From IMG/VR virus record IMGVR_UViG_3300047368_000270, positions 1 through 27,537 of that record: 27,537 bases of DNA, one strand, 5' to 3'. Positions 1-7,767 of the stretch are shown here, in pieces; within the stretch, counting starts at the first letter, position 1; each line of letters opens with the position of its first letter. The notes under the pieces are model-generated. The model was not told where the DNA came from and did not search any database. It saw nothing but the letters and a program-made list of their open reading frames with translations. The DNA is from a virus. The position numbers and the translations under genes are program-made.

Positions 1-1466
1 GATGGAGGAAATCCTGGGATAGCTGCATCTGCCGCTTCTTTTCCAGATATAAACAATCCATTGTCGGCATCGTCGCCACCACCAATGGTAGCTGTGAATG
101 TTAAATCAACTGTTTTATTGTCTCCAATAGTACTTGTGAAGTTTTCTGACTCTAGGCGGGCACCTTTTAATGTATAAGCCATTGCAAGAGCTTCGTCTTT
201 AGTTGTGCAGTCAACACACTCTGGGTCAAACATCTTGACTCCAACGTTTAACTTATCGCAACCACAAAGCAAGTCAGCCATGTTTCCTTCTTTTATTTCG
301 GAAAGTAGAGCGCTTACAGACATTGTTACTGTAATAGGTACATCCAGGGCCTTAGAAAAGCCGAACGTAGAACCAAGTCTCTGTAAAGTTGTTCTTCCCA
401 TTGGGACACTAAAGCTAACAGATTGTACATGAGCACTTCCCAACAGCGGATTGTTGGCGTCTCCAGAAACTTGCTTTGAAATTAAAGCTGCATTCGAAAG
501 GTCAACAACAATATCTCCAGGTCTAAGAGCTGCAACATCCCCACATCCAGTAAATCCACTATCAGCAGGAGGCAAAGAATAAAGCCCGGTGCATCCGTTA
601 GCTCCTTTAGCAACCCTGTTTCCATTTACATCTTTGTCCCAAGCAGAACTAATAAAACTTCCATCACGCATGTCTATACCAGGTATATCATTTCCAGTTG
701 TACCAAAATCACTTTTGATATTCATGCCTTCAACTGTAACACTTGCAGTTGGAATTGATCCCACAGAAATATCAACACTATAATCTGTGATATAACCATT
801 ACCAAGAGATATAACTGTTTTCTGTTCTTCTTTTCCTGCTTCGTGCAAGTTAATGTCTCCATTAACTGCGTCCCTAGCTTCAGGAACAGTAAGAATAAAG
901 TAATTGTTTCCTGCTTGATAAAGCTCTGGAGATAATGCTCCACTTAATGCGTTTGTTACTCCATCGGTAACGAACTCAAGTTGTCTTTCATTGTAACCAT
1001 CAATAAGGTAGTAACTAAAGTCAAGGTTTACGGTTGGCGATTCAACTACAATCGAATCTAGTCGAGCCAGATTACCAAACTGGTTTACATCTTGACGATT
1101 AACGGTAAAGCCATAGTTTGCGCTCTGAACACGTTTTAATTGATTAATAATGGTTCCGTGGTACTTAGGGTTGCCAAATTGTTGATCGTTCCATTCTGGC
1201 CAGGCGTCGCCTTCTTGCCATCCTACTAAATCTCCAGCATTATTTGTGGCCGGAGAAGCAGAAGTTCCTCCGAAAACTTGATTTTCATCTCTTGCTGGGG
1301 TAAAAATCCCAAATGGACCTGGGCCTACGTTAGCTGCTTGCGCGGCATAATCTGCTGGTGTCGCAGCGTCCGCAATTGCGGCTCCAGTAAAATGTGCTCC
1401 AGTAGAATCTGGGCTTATAAATAACGCTTCTGATTGATAAATTACTCTGTTTCTATGTACGGCCAT
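1..1466 (-). CDS. Tail tube-like structural protein, C-terminal part missing
   Basis: The frame is open from an ATG at 1466 to the window edge, about 488 residues, so the 3' end lies outside. A good Shine-Dalgarno (AGGAG) sits 7 bases upstream of the ATG. The N-terminal third contains a stretch reading NYGFTVNRQDVNQFG followed by ESPTVNLDFSYYLIDG, a pattern I associate with major tail tube proteins of long-tailed phages. The later part is rich in beta-type sequence (PITVTMSVSALLSEI, TVDLTFTATIGGG) and has a cysteine cluster (LLCGCDK, DPECVDC). It is the last gene in a head-neck-tail order on this strand, which fits a tube protein. The tail tube call rests on motif memory and position, not on a search; another tail structural role is possible. 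Confidence 0.6.
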   Translation of the reverse strand, partial: MAVHRNRVIYQSEALFISPDSTGAHFTGAAIADAATPADYAAQAANVGPGPFGIFTPARDENQVFGGTSASPATNNAGDLVGWQEGDAWPEWNDQQFGNPKYHGTIINQLKRVQSANYGFTVNRQDVNQFGNLARLDSIVVESPTVNLDFSYYLIDGYNERQLEFVTDGVTNALSGALSPELYQAGNNYFILTVPEARDAVNGDINLHEAGKEEQKTVISLGNGYITDYSVDISVGSIPTASVTVEGMNIKSDFGTTGNDIPGIDMRDGSFISSAWDKDVNGNRVAKGANGCTGLYSLPPADSGFTGCGDVAALRPGDIVVDLSNAALISKQVSGDANNPLLGSAHVQSVSFSVPMGRTTLQRLGSTFGFSKALDVPITVTMSVSALLSEIKEGNMADLLCGCDKLNVGVKMFDPECVDCTTKDEALAMAYTLKGARLESENFTSTIGDNKTVDLTFTATIGGGDDADNGLFISGKEAADAAIPGFPP

Positions 1467-1540
1467 TGTTTTTTCTCCTGTTTTTGATTGAAAAAGTTGT
1501 TACCTTTTATTACATCCCTTATTGTATAATGGGAAATTTT

Positions 1541-2455
1541 TTATTTAAGTCTGGGAAATCTTGCCTGATTTACCTCGAAGTCTACAAATCCTAAATATAA
1601 TTCCGGGTTTGTTGTTTTAGACAATCTGTCACTTATTTTAGAAGCCCTAACGTCATCAATAAACATTATTGCTCCTTGATTATTGCAATTACTAACTGCT
1701 TCAGTATAACTAAACTGTCCCGTCTTCAGGTCACCGTATTCGTTCAACGGGTACTCGTCATAACCTAAATTTGTTACCCCTCTATTGAATGCGTCAGCAC
1801 AAAGCGATAACGCTCCATCTAATTGGTATAAATTTTCTGCAAAAAATATAACCCTATAATATAAATGGGTTAAATCTTCGCCGCCAAATGCAAATGGAGT
1901 ATTATTCGTCCTCTCCATTGAAACAAAAGCGGCTGGAGCCACATGTTGATAAGGAGAAAGTCCTGTGCCTTTTCCTAAGTCTGGAGTAGTCCTACTGTTT
2001 ACATTATATTTATTTTGTATAACTAAATTTTCTTCTGTGTCGTCGGCTAAATATATATTGATATCTTTTACAGCAAAGTCTCCTTTTATATTTAATGAGT
2101 CATAAGTTTGCGGAAAGAAAGATCCACTAAGTAATACTCTTCCATTTTCAAAATCTAAACTCAACCCGCTTTGACCTCTTTCACAGAAATTATAATTTCC
2201 ATCGCCAGTATCTATATAAACCCCACTAGGAATTTCAGCTTCCGACGCGTCACTGTCGTAAACCCACTGCTTGTACTCACTATTATAGGAGATTAGCCCG
2301 TTTACTGGATCGTCCGGATAAACCGGTAATCTATCGTCCGGCATATAATAAAAATCTCCCTGCTTGTTCGAGTAAGCTTCGGCATTATATACTAAATAAT
2401 GATCAAGCCATAATGCAAAACTAGTTGTTGCTTCGTGTTGGAATTGTGGAATCAT
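1541..2455 (-). CDS. Putative neck/tail-terminator region structural protein, 304 aa
   Basis: I do not recognise the family. The protein opens MIPQFQHEATTSFALWLDHY and is rich in Tyr, Asp and Asn with many short beta-like segments. No signal peptide or membrane segment is visible. Its ATG overlaps the stop of the upstream 215-residue gene by 4 bases (ATGA-type), so the two are translationally coupled, and the tail-tube-like gene follows 75 bases downstream. In siphophages the gene just before the tube protein is usually a tail terminator or tail completion protein, so position suggests such a role. This is inference from gene order only. Confidence 0.55.
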   Translation of the reverse strand: MIPQFQHEATTSFALWLDHYLVYNAEAYSNKQGDFYYMPDDRLPVYPDDPVNGLISYNSEYKQWVYDSDASEAEIPSGVYIDTGDGNYNFCERGQSGLSLDFENGRVLLSGSFFPQTYDSLNIKGDFAVKDINIYLADDTEENLVIQNKYNVNSRTTPDLGKGTGLSPYQHVAPAAFVSMERTNNTPFAFGGEDLTHLYYRVIFFAENLYQLDGALSLCADAFNRGVTNLGYDEYPLNEYGDLKTGQFSYTEAVSNCNNQGAIMFIDDVRASKISDRLSKTTNPELYLGFVDFEVNQARFPRLK

Positions 2456-3099
2456 AATCCTTTTCTTATTGATACGTCTTTATCTATTGCGAGAAAAGCT
2501 TTTTGCCATTTATTCAAGAACTGAGAAATATAACTGGTATTCGAGAATCTTCCGGTTCTTATTTTTTTGTTCGCCTGAACCCCAGATCCAGACCTACTTT
2601 TATCTGAGCTAGTATTTAAATAGGTTCCCAAGCCAGACATACCGATTTCAATTCTTTGCGCCCAACTTATCCCACTAGCCCACGGAAGTGGAGTGGCTTT
2701 AAATATTTGCTCCTTGCTTGGAATTTCTATAATAAGTTGAGCCCTTCCGGCGGCATTAAATCTAGTGACTCTAAAATTCGTTTGAGATAATAATAAAACT
2801 ATAGGATCTATAGGCTTATCGCCCTCGCTAAAACCAATAAAAGAAAATAAATTTCCATATCCGCCTAATGTCCCGCTAATATTTGTTGACTTTGGTCCAG
2901 CTAGTATTTCTCTAGTTACCGGTAATCTTAGAAAATCTGAAATCATTTCTTTTTTCATTTTTTCTATTTTGTTAACTATTAATTCTCCTTTATCTGTTTT
3001 TAAATTATCCTGTATAGCTTTTGCACTATTTTTTCTTGATAAAGACTGTTTAATTTCTTTATCGAACTCAGAGTTATTTATTGTAAATCTAACAGCCAT
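2452..3099 (-). CDS. Putative tail-completion/neck protein, 215 aa
   Basis: It starts MAVRFTINNSEFDKEIKQSL, has a long charged helical N-terminal half (Lys/Glu rich to about residue 65), a Gly-rich loop near residues 75-90 (SGTLGGYGNLFSFIGFSEG) and a basic C-terminal part ending ..KDVSIRKGL. It overlaps the upstream gene by one base and the downstream gene by four, so it belongs to a compact neck operon. Size, helical N-terminus and place between a head-closure-sized gene and the tail genes are like HK97 gp10-type tail completion proteins, but I see no diagnostic motif. The role is inferred. Confidence 0.55.
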   Translation of the reverse strand: MAVRFTINNSEFDKEIKQSLSRKNSAKAIQDNLKTDKGELIVNKIEKMKKEMISDFLRLPVTREILAGPKSTNISGTLGGYGNLFSFIGFSEGDKPIDPIVLLLSQTNFRVTRFNAAGRAQLIIEIPSKEQIFKATPLPWASGISWAQRIEIGMSGLGTYLNTSSDKSRSGSGVQANKKIRTGRFSNTSYISQFLNKWQKAFLAIDKDVSIRKGL

Positions 3100-3548
3100 T
3101 AGTCCGTAGGCCTCAAATAATAAGTGAAAAATTTAGGTCTAAATAAACCATGCTTTCTAACGTCTGTTACCTTGAACATCAATCTGCCATCTATCTCAAC
3201 ACGCTTTGCATCCTTGAAATATTCATAACCGTCTGAATCTAATTTTATTCTAACCTCTCCGATATCGTGGCTAACCTTGATAGTGCTATTAACTTCTGAA
3301 TCAAAATTAACTTCGGTCTGTTTGTCCATATACAATATTCGCGCCATGAGCGCACTAAACTGACTTTTTCTGACTATCTGACTAACGCCTTTAACATTAT
3401 TATATAAATAATTAAAATTTGGATCGGTACTCACTATTACTTTTTGAGACTCCTTATAAGCGAATATACTTCTCGCAAATGTATCATGCATATCCTGCAT
3501 TACTGCTTCGTACTCAGCTTTTTGTGCTGCTGTTAAAAATGATGCCAT
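3099..3548 (-). CDS. Putative head-closure/neck protein, 149 aa
   Basis: A small protein with a helical N-terminus (MASFLTAAQKAEYEAVMQDM) and a beta-rich C-terminal half (STIKVSHDIGEVRIKL, RLMFKVTDVRKHGLFRPKFF). That layout and the size are similar to head-closure (stopper) proteins, but no signature residue is seen. It is the first gene of the neck operon on this strand and is divergent from the plus-strand gene at 3624. The ATG at 3548 lies 13 bases after a TGTA box (3549-3561), and there is no Shine-Dalgarno, so it may be translated from a leaderless or nearly leaderless mRNA. Confidence 0.55.
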   Translation of the reverse strand: MASFLTAAQKAEYEAVMQDMHDTFARSIFAYKESQKVIVSTDPNFNYLYNNVKGVSQIVRKSQFSALMARILYMDKQTEVNFDSEVNSTIKVSHDIGEVRIKLDSDGYEYFKDAKRVEIDGRLMFKVTDVRKHGLFRPKFFTYYLRPTD

Positions 3549-3561
3549 AACATATTATACA
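3549..3561 (-). promoter_or_regulatory. TGTA start-proximal box (copy 1)
   Basis: On the minus strand this reads TGTATAATATGTT directly before the ATG at 3548. It contains a perfect TATAAT. No -35-like hexamer stands 17 bases upstream. It is one of eight similar boxes in the window. Confidence 0.5.
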
Positions 3562-3567
3562 CTTTCT

Positions 3568-3596
3568 TTGAAAAAAAACTTTTTACATTTTATAAT
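3568..3596 (+). promoter_or_regulatory. Sigma-70-like promoter of the plus-strand island
   Basis: TTGAAA at 3568-3573, a 17-base spacer, and a perfect TATAAT at 3591-3596. The predicted start is near 3603, leaving a leader of about 20 bases before the ATG at 3624. It would drive the genes at 3624-5689. It overlaps the region upstream of the divergent neck operon. Confidence 0.55.
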
Positions 3597-3623
3597 AAGA
3601 TGTGTTAGAACATAGAGCAAAGC

Positions 3624-3908
3624 ATGGATCCTGAAGAAATACTACAAACTGTTTACGCAAAAAATACTAAAATACTTTTTAAATCTTTCTTGATTTTAAT
3701 TGAGGATCTAAATAATGATCACCTCAGGAATTTTGAAAAACTCCGCGACGCGATTCCAGAAGATTATCACGCCTTGCTAGATCAAGCAGACTACTTCGAT
3801 CAAAAGAAGCTGCAATATTTAAGAAAGAAAATACTAGACCTAGGAAACGATAGTATAAGAACAGCAGAAGACTCTTTTGAAAATTTTACTATAAGTTTCA
3901 AGTTTTAA
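3624..3908 (+). CDS. Hypothetical protein, 94 aa
   Basis: A small, strongly charged, probably all-helical protein (MDPEEILQTVYAKNTKILFK, then ..DLNNDHLRNFEKLRDAIPED..). No motif is recognised. It is the first gene of a plus-strand group and has a promoter with both hexamers 28 bases upstream. The next gene starts 32 bases after its stop. The position inside the head/neck cluster suggests a virion or assembly role, but nothing in the sequence proves it. Confidence 0.55.
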   Translation: MDPEEILQTVYAKNTKILFKSFLILIEDLNNDHLRNFEKLRDAIPEDYHALLDQADYFDQKKLQYLRKKILDLGNDSIRTAEDSFENFTISFKF

Positions 3909-3940
3909 ATTTAAAATACATCTATTAAACAAATAAAAAA

Positions 3941-4705
3941 ATGAGCAAAAAAACAATTTACAAATTTACAGTTAAAAAAGAAGAAGAAGTTGAAGAAGAA
4001 ACAACTTTAGAAGTAGAAAATAAAGAGACTAAAGAAAAAGAAAAAGTTACAACAACTAAAACTGTTAAAAAAGAAGTTCCTTACGAAATTAGAATAGCTC
4101 AACCTTCTAGGCGACAAATCGAAGATGCAGACATGGAGTTCAGTATTGAGATGAGTAAATGCATTAAAAAAGGAATTCTTACAAAAGCCATGCTGGCTAA
4201 AAAATATAGTGACAGCGGAGGACTACTGTCAGAAGAAGATTCTAGCGAACTAATCAGGTCTTATCGAGAATTGGCTGAGCTCCAGAACGACCTAGGAAAA
4301 CTGATGTCTAAAAAGAAAAAAACAGACCAGGAAACTAAAAAAGAAGAAAAACTTACTGAATCTTTTGCTACCATCAGGAAGCGCATAGTTGACCTCGAAA
4401 CAACATACCAAAGCGTCTTTAATCATACAGCAGACACTAAAGCCCAAAACAAAACCATCTTGTGGTATATGCTTAATTTGTCTTATGTTACCGGTCCAGA
4501 CGAAACCGAAGTTCCACTTTTTTCCGGCGAAACAACCGAAGCAAAAGAAGAGTCTTATTATTTATTAGATGAAAACGAAGATGAAGTGTTTGACCTAGCA
4601 AGAGAAAAACTTATGACTTTTATTAGTTTTTGGTACTTTAGTCAAAACGCATCTGATGAAGATTTCTCTAACCTTGAAAAAGATATTGATTCAGGCGAGG
4701 TATAA
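3941..4705 (+). CDS. Possible tail-assembly-chaperone-like or structural protein, 254 aa
   Basis: The N-terminal 45 residues are almost entirely Lys, Glu, Thr and Val (low complexity, KKEEEVEEETTLEVENKETK). A folded, helical part follows, with the stretch RRQIEDADMEFSIEMSKCIK and then GILTKAMLAKKY, and a 40-residue Lys/Glu coiled-coil-like segment around residues 105-150. The C-terminus is acidic. I recall the EDADMEYS..SKCIK..GILTKAMLAKKY pattern from uncharacterised proteins of environmental phages but cannot name a function. The next gene is in the same frame, separated only by TAA TGA, so the two are a functional pair. Tail assembly chaperone is a guess from the size and the pairing. Confidence 0.6.
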   Translation: MSKKTIYKFTVKKEEEVEEETTLEVENKETKEKEKVTTTKTVKKEVPYEIRIAQPSRRQIEDADMEFSIEMSKCIKKGILTKAMLAKKYSDSGGLLSEEDSSELIRSYRELAELQNDLGKLMSKKKKTDQETKKEEKLTESFATIRKRIVDLETTYQSVFNHTADTKAQNKTILWYMLNLSYVTGPDETEVPLFSGETTEAKEESYYLLDENEDEVFDLAREKLMTFISFWYFSQNASDEDFSNLEKDIDSGEV

Positions 4706-4708
4706 TGA

Positions 4709-5689
4709 GTGGACCTAAAGGACTACAGGCATCTATTTAAAGAAATAGTTGACGGCTTCTCTGCTTATTATGTAGGAGAGAAAAAAAGCTTCATAAAACA
4801 TCAGTCTAATGCTGACCTTGTTGAATTTGAGCAGGTTTACCAAGCTCACTTTGATAGGGCCTACGAGCGGGGCCTTCCCACTGAAAAAGAAATCTTTAAA
4901 AACCTAGAAGAAGAAGGCGTATGGTTAAAGTCGGACGAATCAGAAATAGAAAACCAAAAGTTTTATGTAGAGAGCCTAATAAAGAACAAAAAGAACTTGT
5001 TTCTTAAAAGTGCCATTGATAGAATAAATCAACAAATTAAAGAGGCAGAAGAAAAGCTCAACGAACTAAATACAAAAAGATCAAATTTAATATCTAATTC
5101 AGCAGAGAAATATGCGCTTAATAGAGCTAATGATTTTTATATGTTCAATAGCTTCTATGAAACTTCTGACTTAAGTAAACCTCTATACACCCAAGAGGAA
5201 TTTGAACATATCGAACCAAAAAAAATCACAGAACTTGTAAGGGTTTACAATAGCTTTCATGATAAATTTTCTGAAAAAAATATACAACATCTAGCTGTAC
5301 AGGATTTTTATAAAATATACTACTCTTTCTCGGAAAGCACAATGGACTTCTTTGGATGCCCGGTAGTAAAACTAAATAACTTCCAACTTAACCTTTTAAT
5401 ATATACCAGGATATTTAAAAATATATTCGAAATGAATGATGATATACCAGATAAGATAAAAAAAGACCCTGAAGCTTTATTAGATTATGCAAATTCATCC
5501 GAAGCAAGAGACGAAATAAAGAAAAAGATGGGAGAATCTTCTTCTGCTTCTACAATAGTTGGAGCAACTAAAGAAGACTTGGAAGAATTAGGCCTTGAGG
5601 GTCAGTCCGGAACTACGCTACATGAAGAAGCTAAAAAGAAAGGCGGATCATTATCCATGAAAGACTTGATGGACCTAGGAGGCGTTTAG
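4709..5689 (+). CDS. Hypothetical assembly or structural protein with GTG start, 326 aa
   Basis: The frame opens with GTG at 4709, directly after the TAA TGA that ends the previous gene in the same reading frame; GAGGT at 4697-4701 can serve as Shine-Dalgarno. An ATG at 4705-4707 gives only an 11-codon peptide in another frame, so GTG is the better start. Residues about 95-135 look like a coiled coil (INQQIKEAEEKLNELNTKRS). The middle is aromatic-rich, and the C-terminus (from about residue 270) is low complexity with Ser, Glu, Gly and Lys. No family is recognised. Tight coupling to the 254-residue gene suggests they act together. Confidence 0.6.
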   Translation: MDLKDYRHLFKEIVDGFSAYYVGEKKSFIKHQSNADLVEFEQVYQAHFDRAYERGLPTEKEIFKNLEEEGVWLKSDESEIENQKFYVESLIKNKKNLFLKSAIDRINQQIKEAEEKLNELNTKRSNLISNSAEKYALNRANDFYMFNSFYETSDLSKPLYTQEEFEHIEPKKITELVRVYNSFHDKFSEKNIQHLAVQDFYKIYYSFSESTMDFFGCPVVKLNNFQLNLLIYTRIFKNIFEMNDDIPDKIKKDPEALLDYANSSEARDEIKKKMGESSSASTIVGATKEDLEELGLEGQSGTTLHEEAKKKGGSLSMKDLMDLGGV

Positions 5690-5697
5690 TTTTTAAG

Positions 5698-5710
5698 TGT
5701 ATAACATATT
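5698..5710 (+). promoter_or_regulatory. TGTA start-proximal box (copy 2)
   Basis: Reads TGTATAACATATT immediately before the ATG at 5711, the same 13-base distance as at four other genes. No -35-like hexamer is visible upstream. Confidence 0.5.
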
Positions 5711-6733
5711 ATGTCGACAATAAAAATTAGGAATTTACCACTTGCAACTAACGAGCAAGTCAAACCTGGAAACTTTTTAGCCTGCGCCCTTGACACAGAT
5801 TCTGGGCTACAAAAATTAACTAGAAAATTGACGCTCAGCCAAGTTGTTTCAGGCGGCCTTCAAGATGGCGCTGTTCCGATACCTATTACATCCCTACCTA
5901 TTGCCACAAACAACTCTCTTGGAGTTGTACAAATTGGAGCAAATTTGAATATAACTCCAGAGGGAATTTTGAGCGCCGATAATTCAACTACCCCCTATCA
6001 ACTACCAACGGCAAGCGAAACTGTTCTTGGGGGCATAAAAGTTGGAGATAACCTAACAATAGATCCAGATGGAACCTTGAACGCCCCTACGCCAAGTGGC
6101 GGAGGAGGCTCAGGAAGCGGAACACCTAATTGGAGCAGTGGATGGGTCAATACAGACAGTACTACATCTGTAGCTAACGGGGCTACACTTAATTTTACGC
6201 ATAATTTGGGTAGCGCTGATTTAATTTTTACTCTTTATGCAGCTGACGATAATTCAGGAACAAACACTGTAGCTATTGGCGTGGGCTCAGACCTAGGTAG
6301 CAGCGGGGTCACTATGGCAGGAGCGCAAATTCAATCAGTATCCTCAACCCAGGTGACATTGCAATTAGGTAGCTCTGGGTATAATACATTGAATTCTACG
6401 GGACAACGAGTAAATGGCTCGGAAACCAACTATACAGGAAAGTTCATAAAAATAGTAGCAAGTGCTGGTGGTAGTGGCGGCGGCACTTTTTATGCTTTTA
6501 CTTCAGGTATTATCACGAATGAGGGCCAACATACAATAACTTATCCTGCCGGATGGACCAGTGGAATTCCTGATAATATTATAGTCAGCACTCAATATCC
6601 CACAGGGGATGCCAGCTCTACTGTTCACTTCCAACTGGTAAGTTTTACTGCAAGCGCTGTTACTGTTTTTGCGCAAGCTGGAGCGGCTACATTCGCAACA
6701 CATTTTTGCGATGTCCTTCTAGTTAAAAACTAA
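5711..6733 (+). CDS. Tail-fibre/receptor-binding-like protein, 340 aa
   Basis: A modular adhesin-like protein. Residues 1-50 (STIKIRNLPLA..) form an anchor-like segment common in phage virion proteins. Two fibre repeats follow, LPIATNNSLGVVQIGANLNI with GILSA and LPTASETVLGGIKVGDNLTI with GTLNA. A Gly/Ser linker (residues about 130-139) leads to a domain starting at Trp141 (WSSGWVNTDSTTSVANGATL, then NFTHNLG) that also occurs twice in the 809-residue fibre at 20631. The last 80 residues resemble the gp53-like tip domain of tail fibres (VSTQYPTG..VSFTASAVTVFAQAG..) and also match an internal part of the large fibre. It would sit at the tail tip or on the capsid and contact the cell surface. 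The 3' end overlaps the convergent minus-strand gene by 4 bases. Confidence 0.75.
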   Translation: MSTIKIRNLPLATNEQVKPGNFLACALDTDSGLQKLTRKLTLSQVVSGGLQDGAVPIPITSLPIATNNSLGVVQIGANLNITPEGILSADNSTTPYQLPTASETVLGGIKVGDNLTIDPDGTLNAPTPSGGGGSGSGTPNWSSGWVNTDSTTSVANGATLNFTHNLGSADLIFTLYAADDNSGTNTVAIGVGSDLGSSGVTMAGAQIQSVSSTQVTLQLGSSGYNTLNSTGQRVNGSETNYTGKFIKIVASAGGSGGGTFYAFTSGIITNEGQHTITYPAGWTSGIPDNIIVSTQYPTGDASSTVHFQLVSFTASAVTVFAQAGAATFATHFCDVLLVKN

Positions 6734-7263
6734 AAATAACACCCCGAACCAGTAGGAACATAACCCGCATCATCTCCAGCAACCTGCCTGGGTTGAGCAC
6801 CATAAATATTATATGCGCCTACAAGCTCTGTAATCTTTCTGTCTGCCTCTTCCGCAAGCCCTTTGTAATTCCTAGATGCATCATTTCGATCTTTCGCCGA
6901 AAATACACCTCTTTTAATCGTTGTGTCTCCTTCGCGCAATTCAGTCCATTCGCTTTCGTTGAAGGAGGAGGTTGAATTTGGATCGTAAAGGCTTCTAAGC
7001 ACCTTTCTTGCCTCTTTAAAGTAGTAATCCTTCAGATACAGCTGTACTAGAATTTCTTTTTCCTCTTCCTGGAGGGCTGGATTTAGATCTCCTGAAGTGC
7101 CAGTGTACCCAAAAGATTGATTAATTAAAACGTTTAACTGCCCTACATGCCCGCTAAGACTTCCAGATATAGTCAATAGCTCAGCAGACTTTTCTGTCGC
7201 TCCAGTTATAAAATCGAAGTCATACTCTAAAACTCCGCTAGCTATTTGACCTATCTGATTCAT
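6730..7263 (-). CDS. Putative head-tail adaptor-like protein, 177 aa
   Basis: Begins MNQIGQIASGVLEYDFDFIT, has a mostly helical middle (NPALQEEEKEILVQLYLKDY, with YFKEARKVLRSLYDP following) and ends in a Gly-rich tail, GYVPTGSGCYF. The gene lies just after the capsid genes in transcription order, three bases after the stop of the 131-residue SAP-like gene. Size, helical content and place fit a head-tail connector (adaptor) protein, but no diagnostic motif is visible. Its stop overlaps the stop of the plus-strand fibre gene. Confidence 0.55.
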   Translation of the reverse strand: MNQIGQIASGVLEYDFDFITGATEKSAELLTISGSLSGHVGQLNVLINQSFGYTGTSGDLNPALQEEEKEILVQLYLKDYYFKEARKVLRSLYDPNSTSSFNESEWTELREGDTTIKRGVFSAKDRNDASRNYKGLAEEADRKITELVGAYNIYGAQPRQVAGDDAGYVPTGSGCYF

Positions 7264-7266
7264 TGA

Positions 7267-7662
7267 TTAAGATTGTTCTTTTAGGAGCTTAAGCAGTTTC
7301 TTTCCTTGCTCTGATTCTGGGTCAACAATAGGTTTTGTGACTTGCACTACCTTATTGGCTCCACCATGCGTATACTGAGCAAACGCTTTCTTGAGCTTGG
7401 TTTTTAACATTGCCTTTGTTCCGGATGGAAAGACTCCTGATTTAACTGCCAGTTCCTGCAGGCTCGTCAAAGCCATATTATCAACTGCCGCCGTAAACTC
7501 TTCGCTCGAATTGTATCCAAATGGATTTTTTTCCTTGAATCCCATCAATTGTTCTAGATCTCGCGCATGCTTTGTTTCGGCCGCTAAATGATCTACTCCG
7601 TCGCTGAATTCTATAGGCTTTTTAGATGCCTTTGATTTTGTGGTTGTTTTTTTTCTAGCCAT
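7267..7662 (-). CDS. Small basic protein with SAP/HeH-like motif, 131 aa
   Basis: The N-terminal 20 residues are Lys/Thr/Ser rich. Residues about 65-97 read MALTSLQELAVKSG, then VFPSGTKAMLKTKLKKAF, which fits the SAP or helix-extended-helix pattern (leucine-rich helix, Gly, GTK, second basic helix) known to bind nucleic acid. The rest is charged with no other motif. The ATG has a Shine-Dalgarno-like AAGGA at a suitable distance. It sits between the capsid gene, which is separated by a terminator, and the adaptor-like gene. A role in DNA contact at the portal or inside the head is possible, but that is inference. Confidence 0.6.
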   Translation of the reverse strand: MARKKTTTKSKASKKPIEFSDGVDHLAAETKHARDLEQLMGFKEKNPFGYNSSEEFTAAVDNMALTSLQELAVKSGVFPSGTKAMLKTKLKKAFAQYTHGGANKVVQVTKPIVDPESEQGKKLLKLLKEQS

Positions 7663-7713
7663 GATTTTTCCTTTTTCCTTGGTTTTATATAAAATATAGT
7701 AATGTCTACAAAC

Positions 7714-7742
7714 AAAAAATCCACCGCTAGGGTGGACTTTTT
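7714..7742 (-). terminator. Intrinsic terminator downstream of the capsid gene
   Basis: Stem TCCACC / GGTGGA with a 5-base loop, followed on the minus strand by six T. It lies 26 bases after the major capsid stop. A short T run on the other side makes it potentially bidirectional. It would separate abundant capsid mRNA from the connector genes. Confidence 0.8.
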
Positions 7743-7767
7743 GAAAGTATGACTTTAAAGCACCCTA

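Noticed and set aside
1519-1530. TGTATAAT-type box on the plus strand between 1467 and 1540
   Set aside because: It faces away from the tail-tube-like gene and no plus-strand start codon follows at a matching distance.
4697-4740. Programmed frameshift as in tail assembly chaperones
   Set aside because: The two genes are in the same frame with two stop codons between, so a frameshift could not join them.
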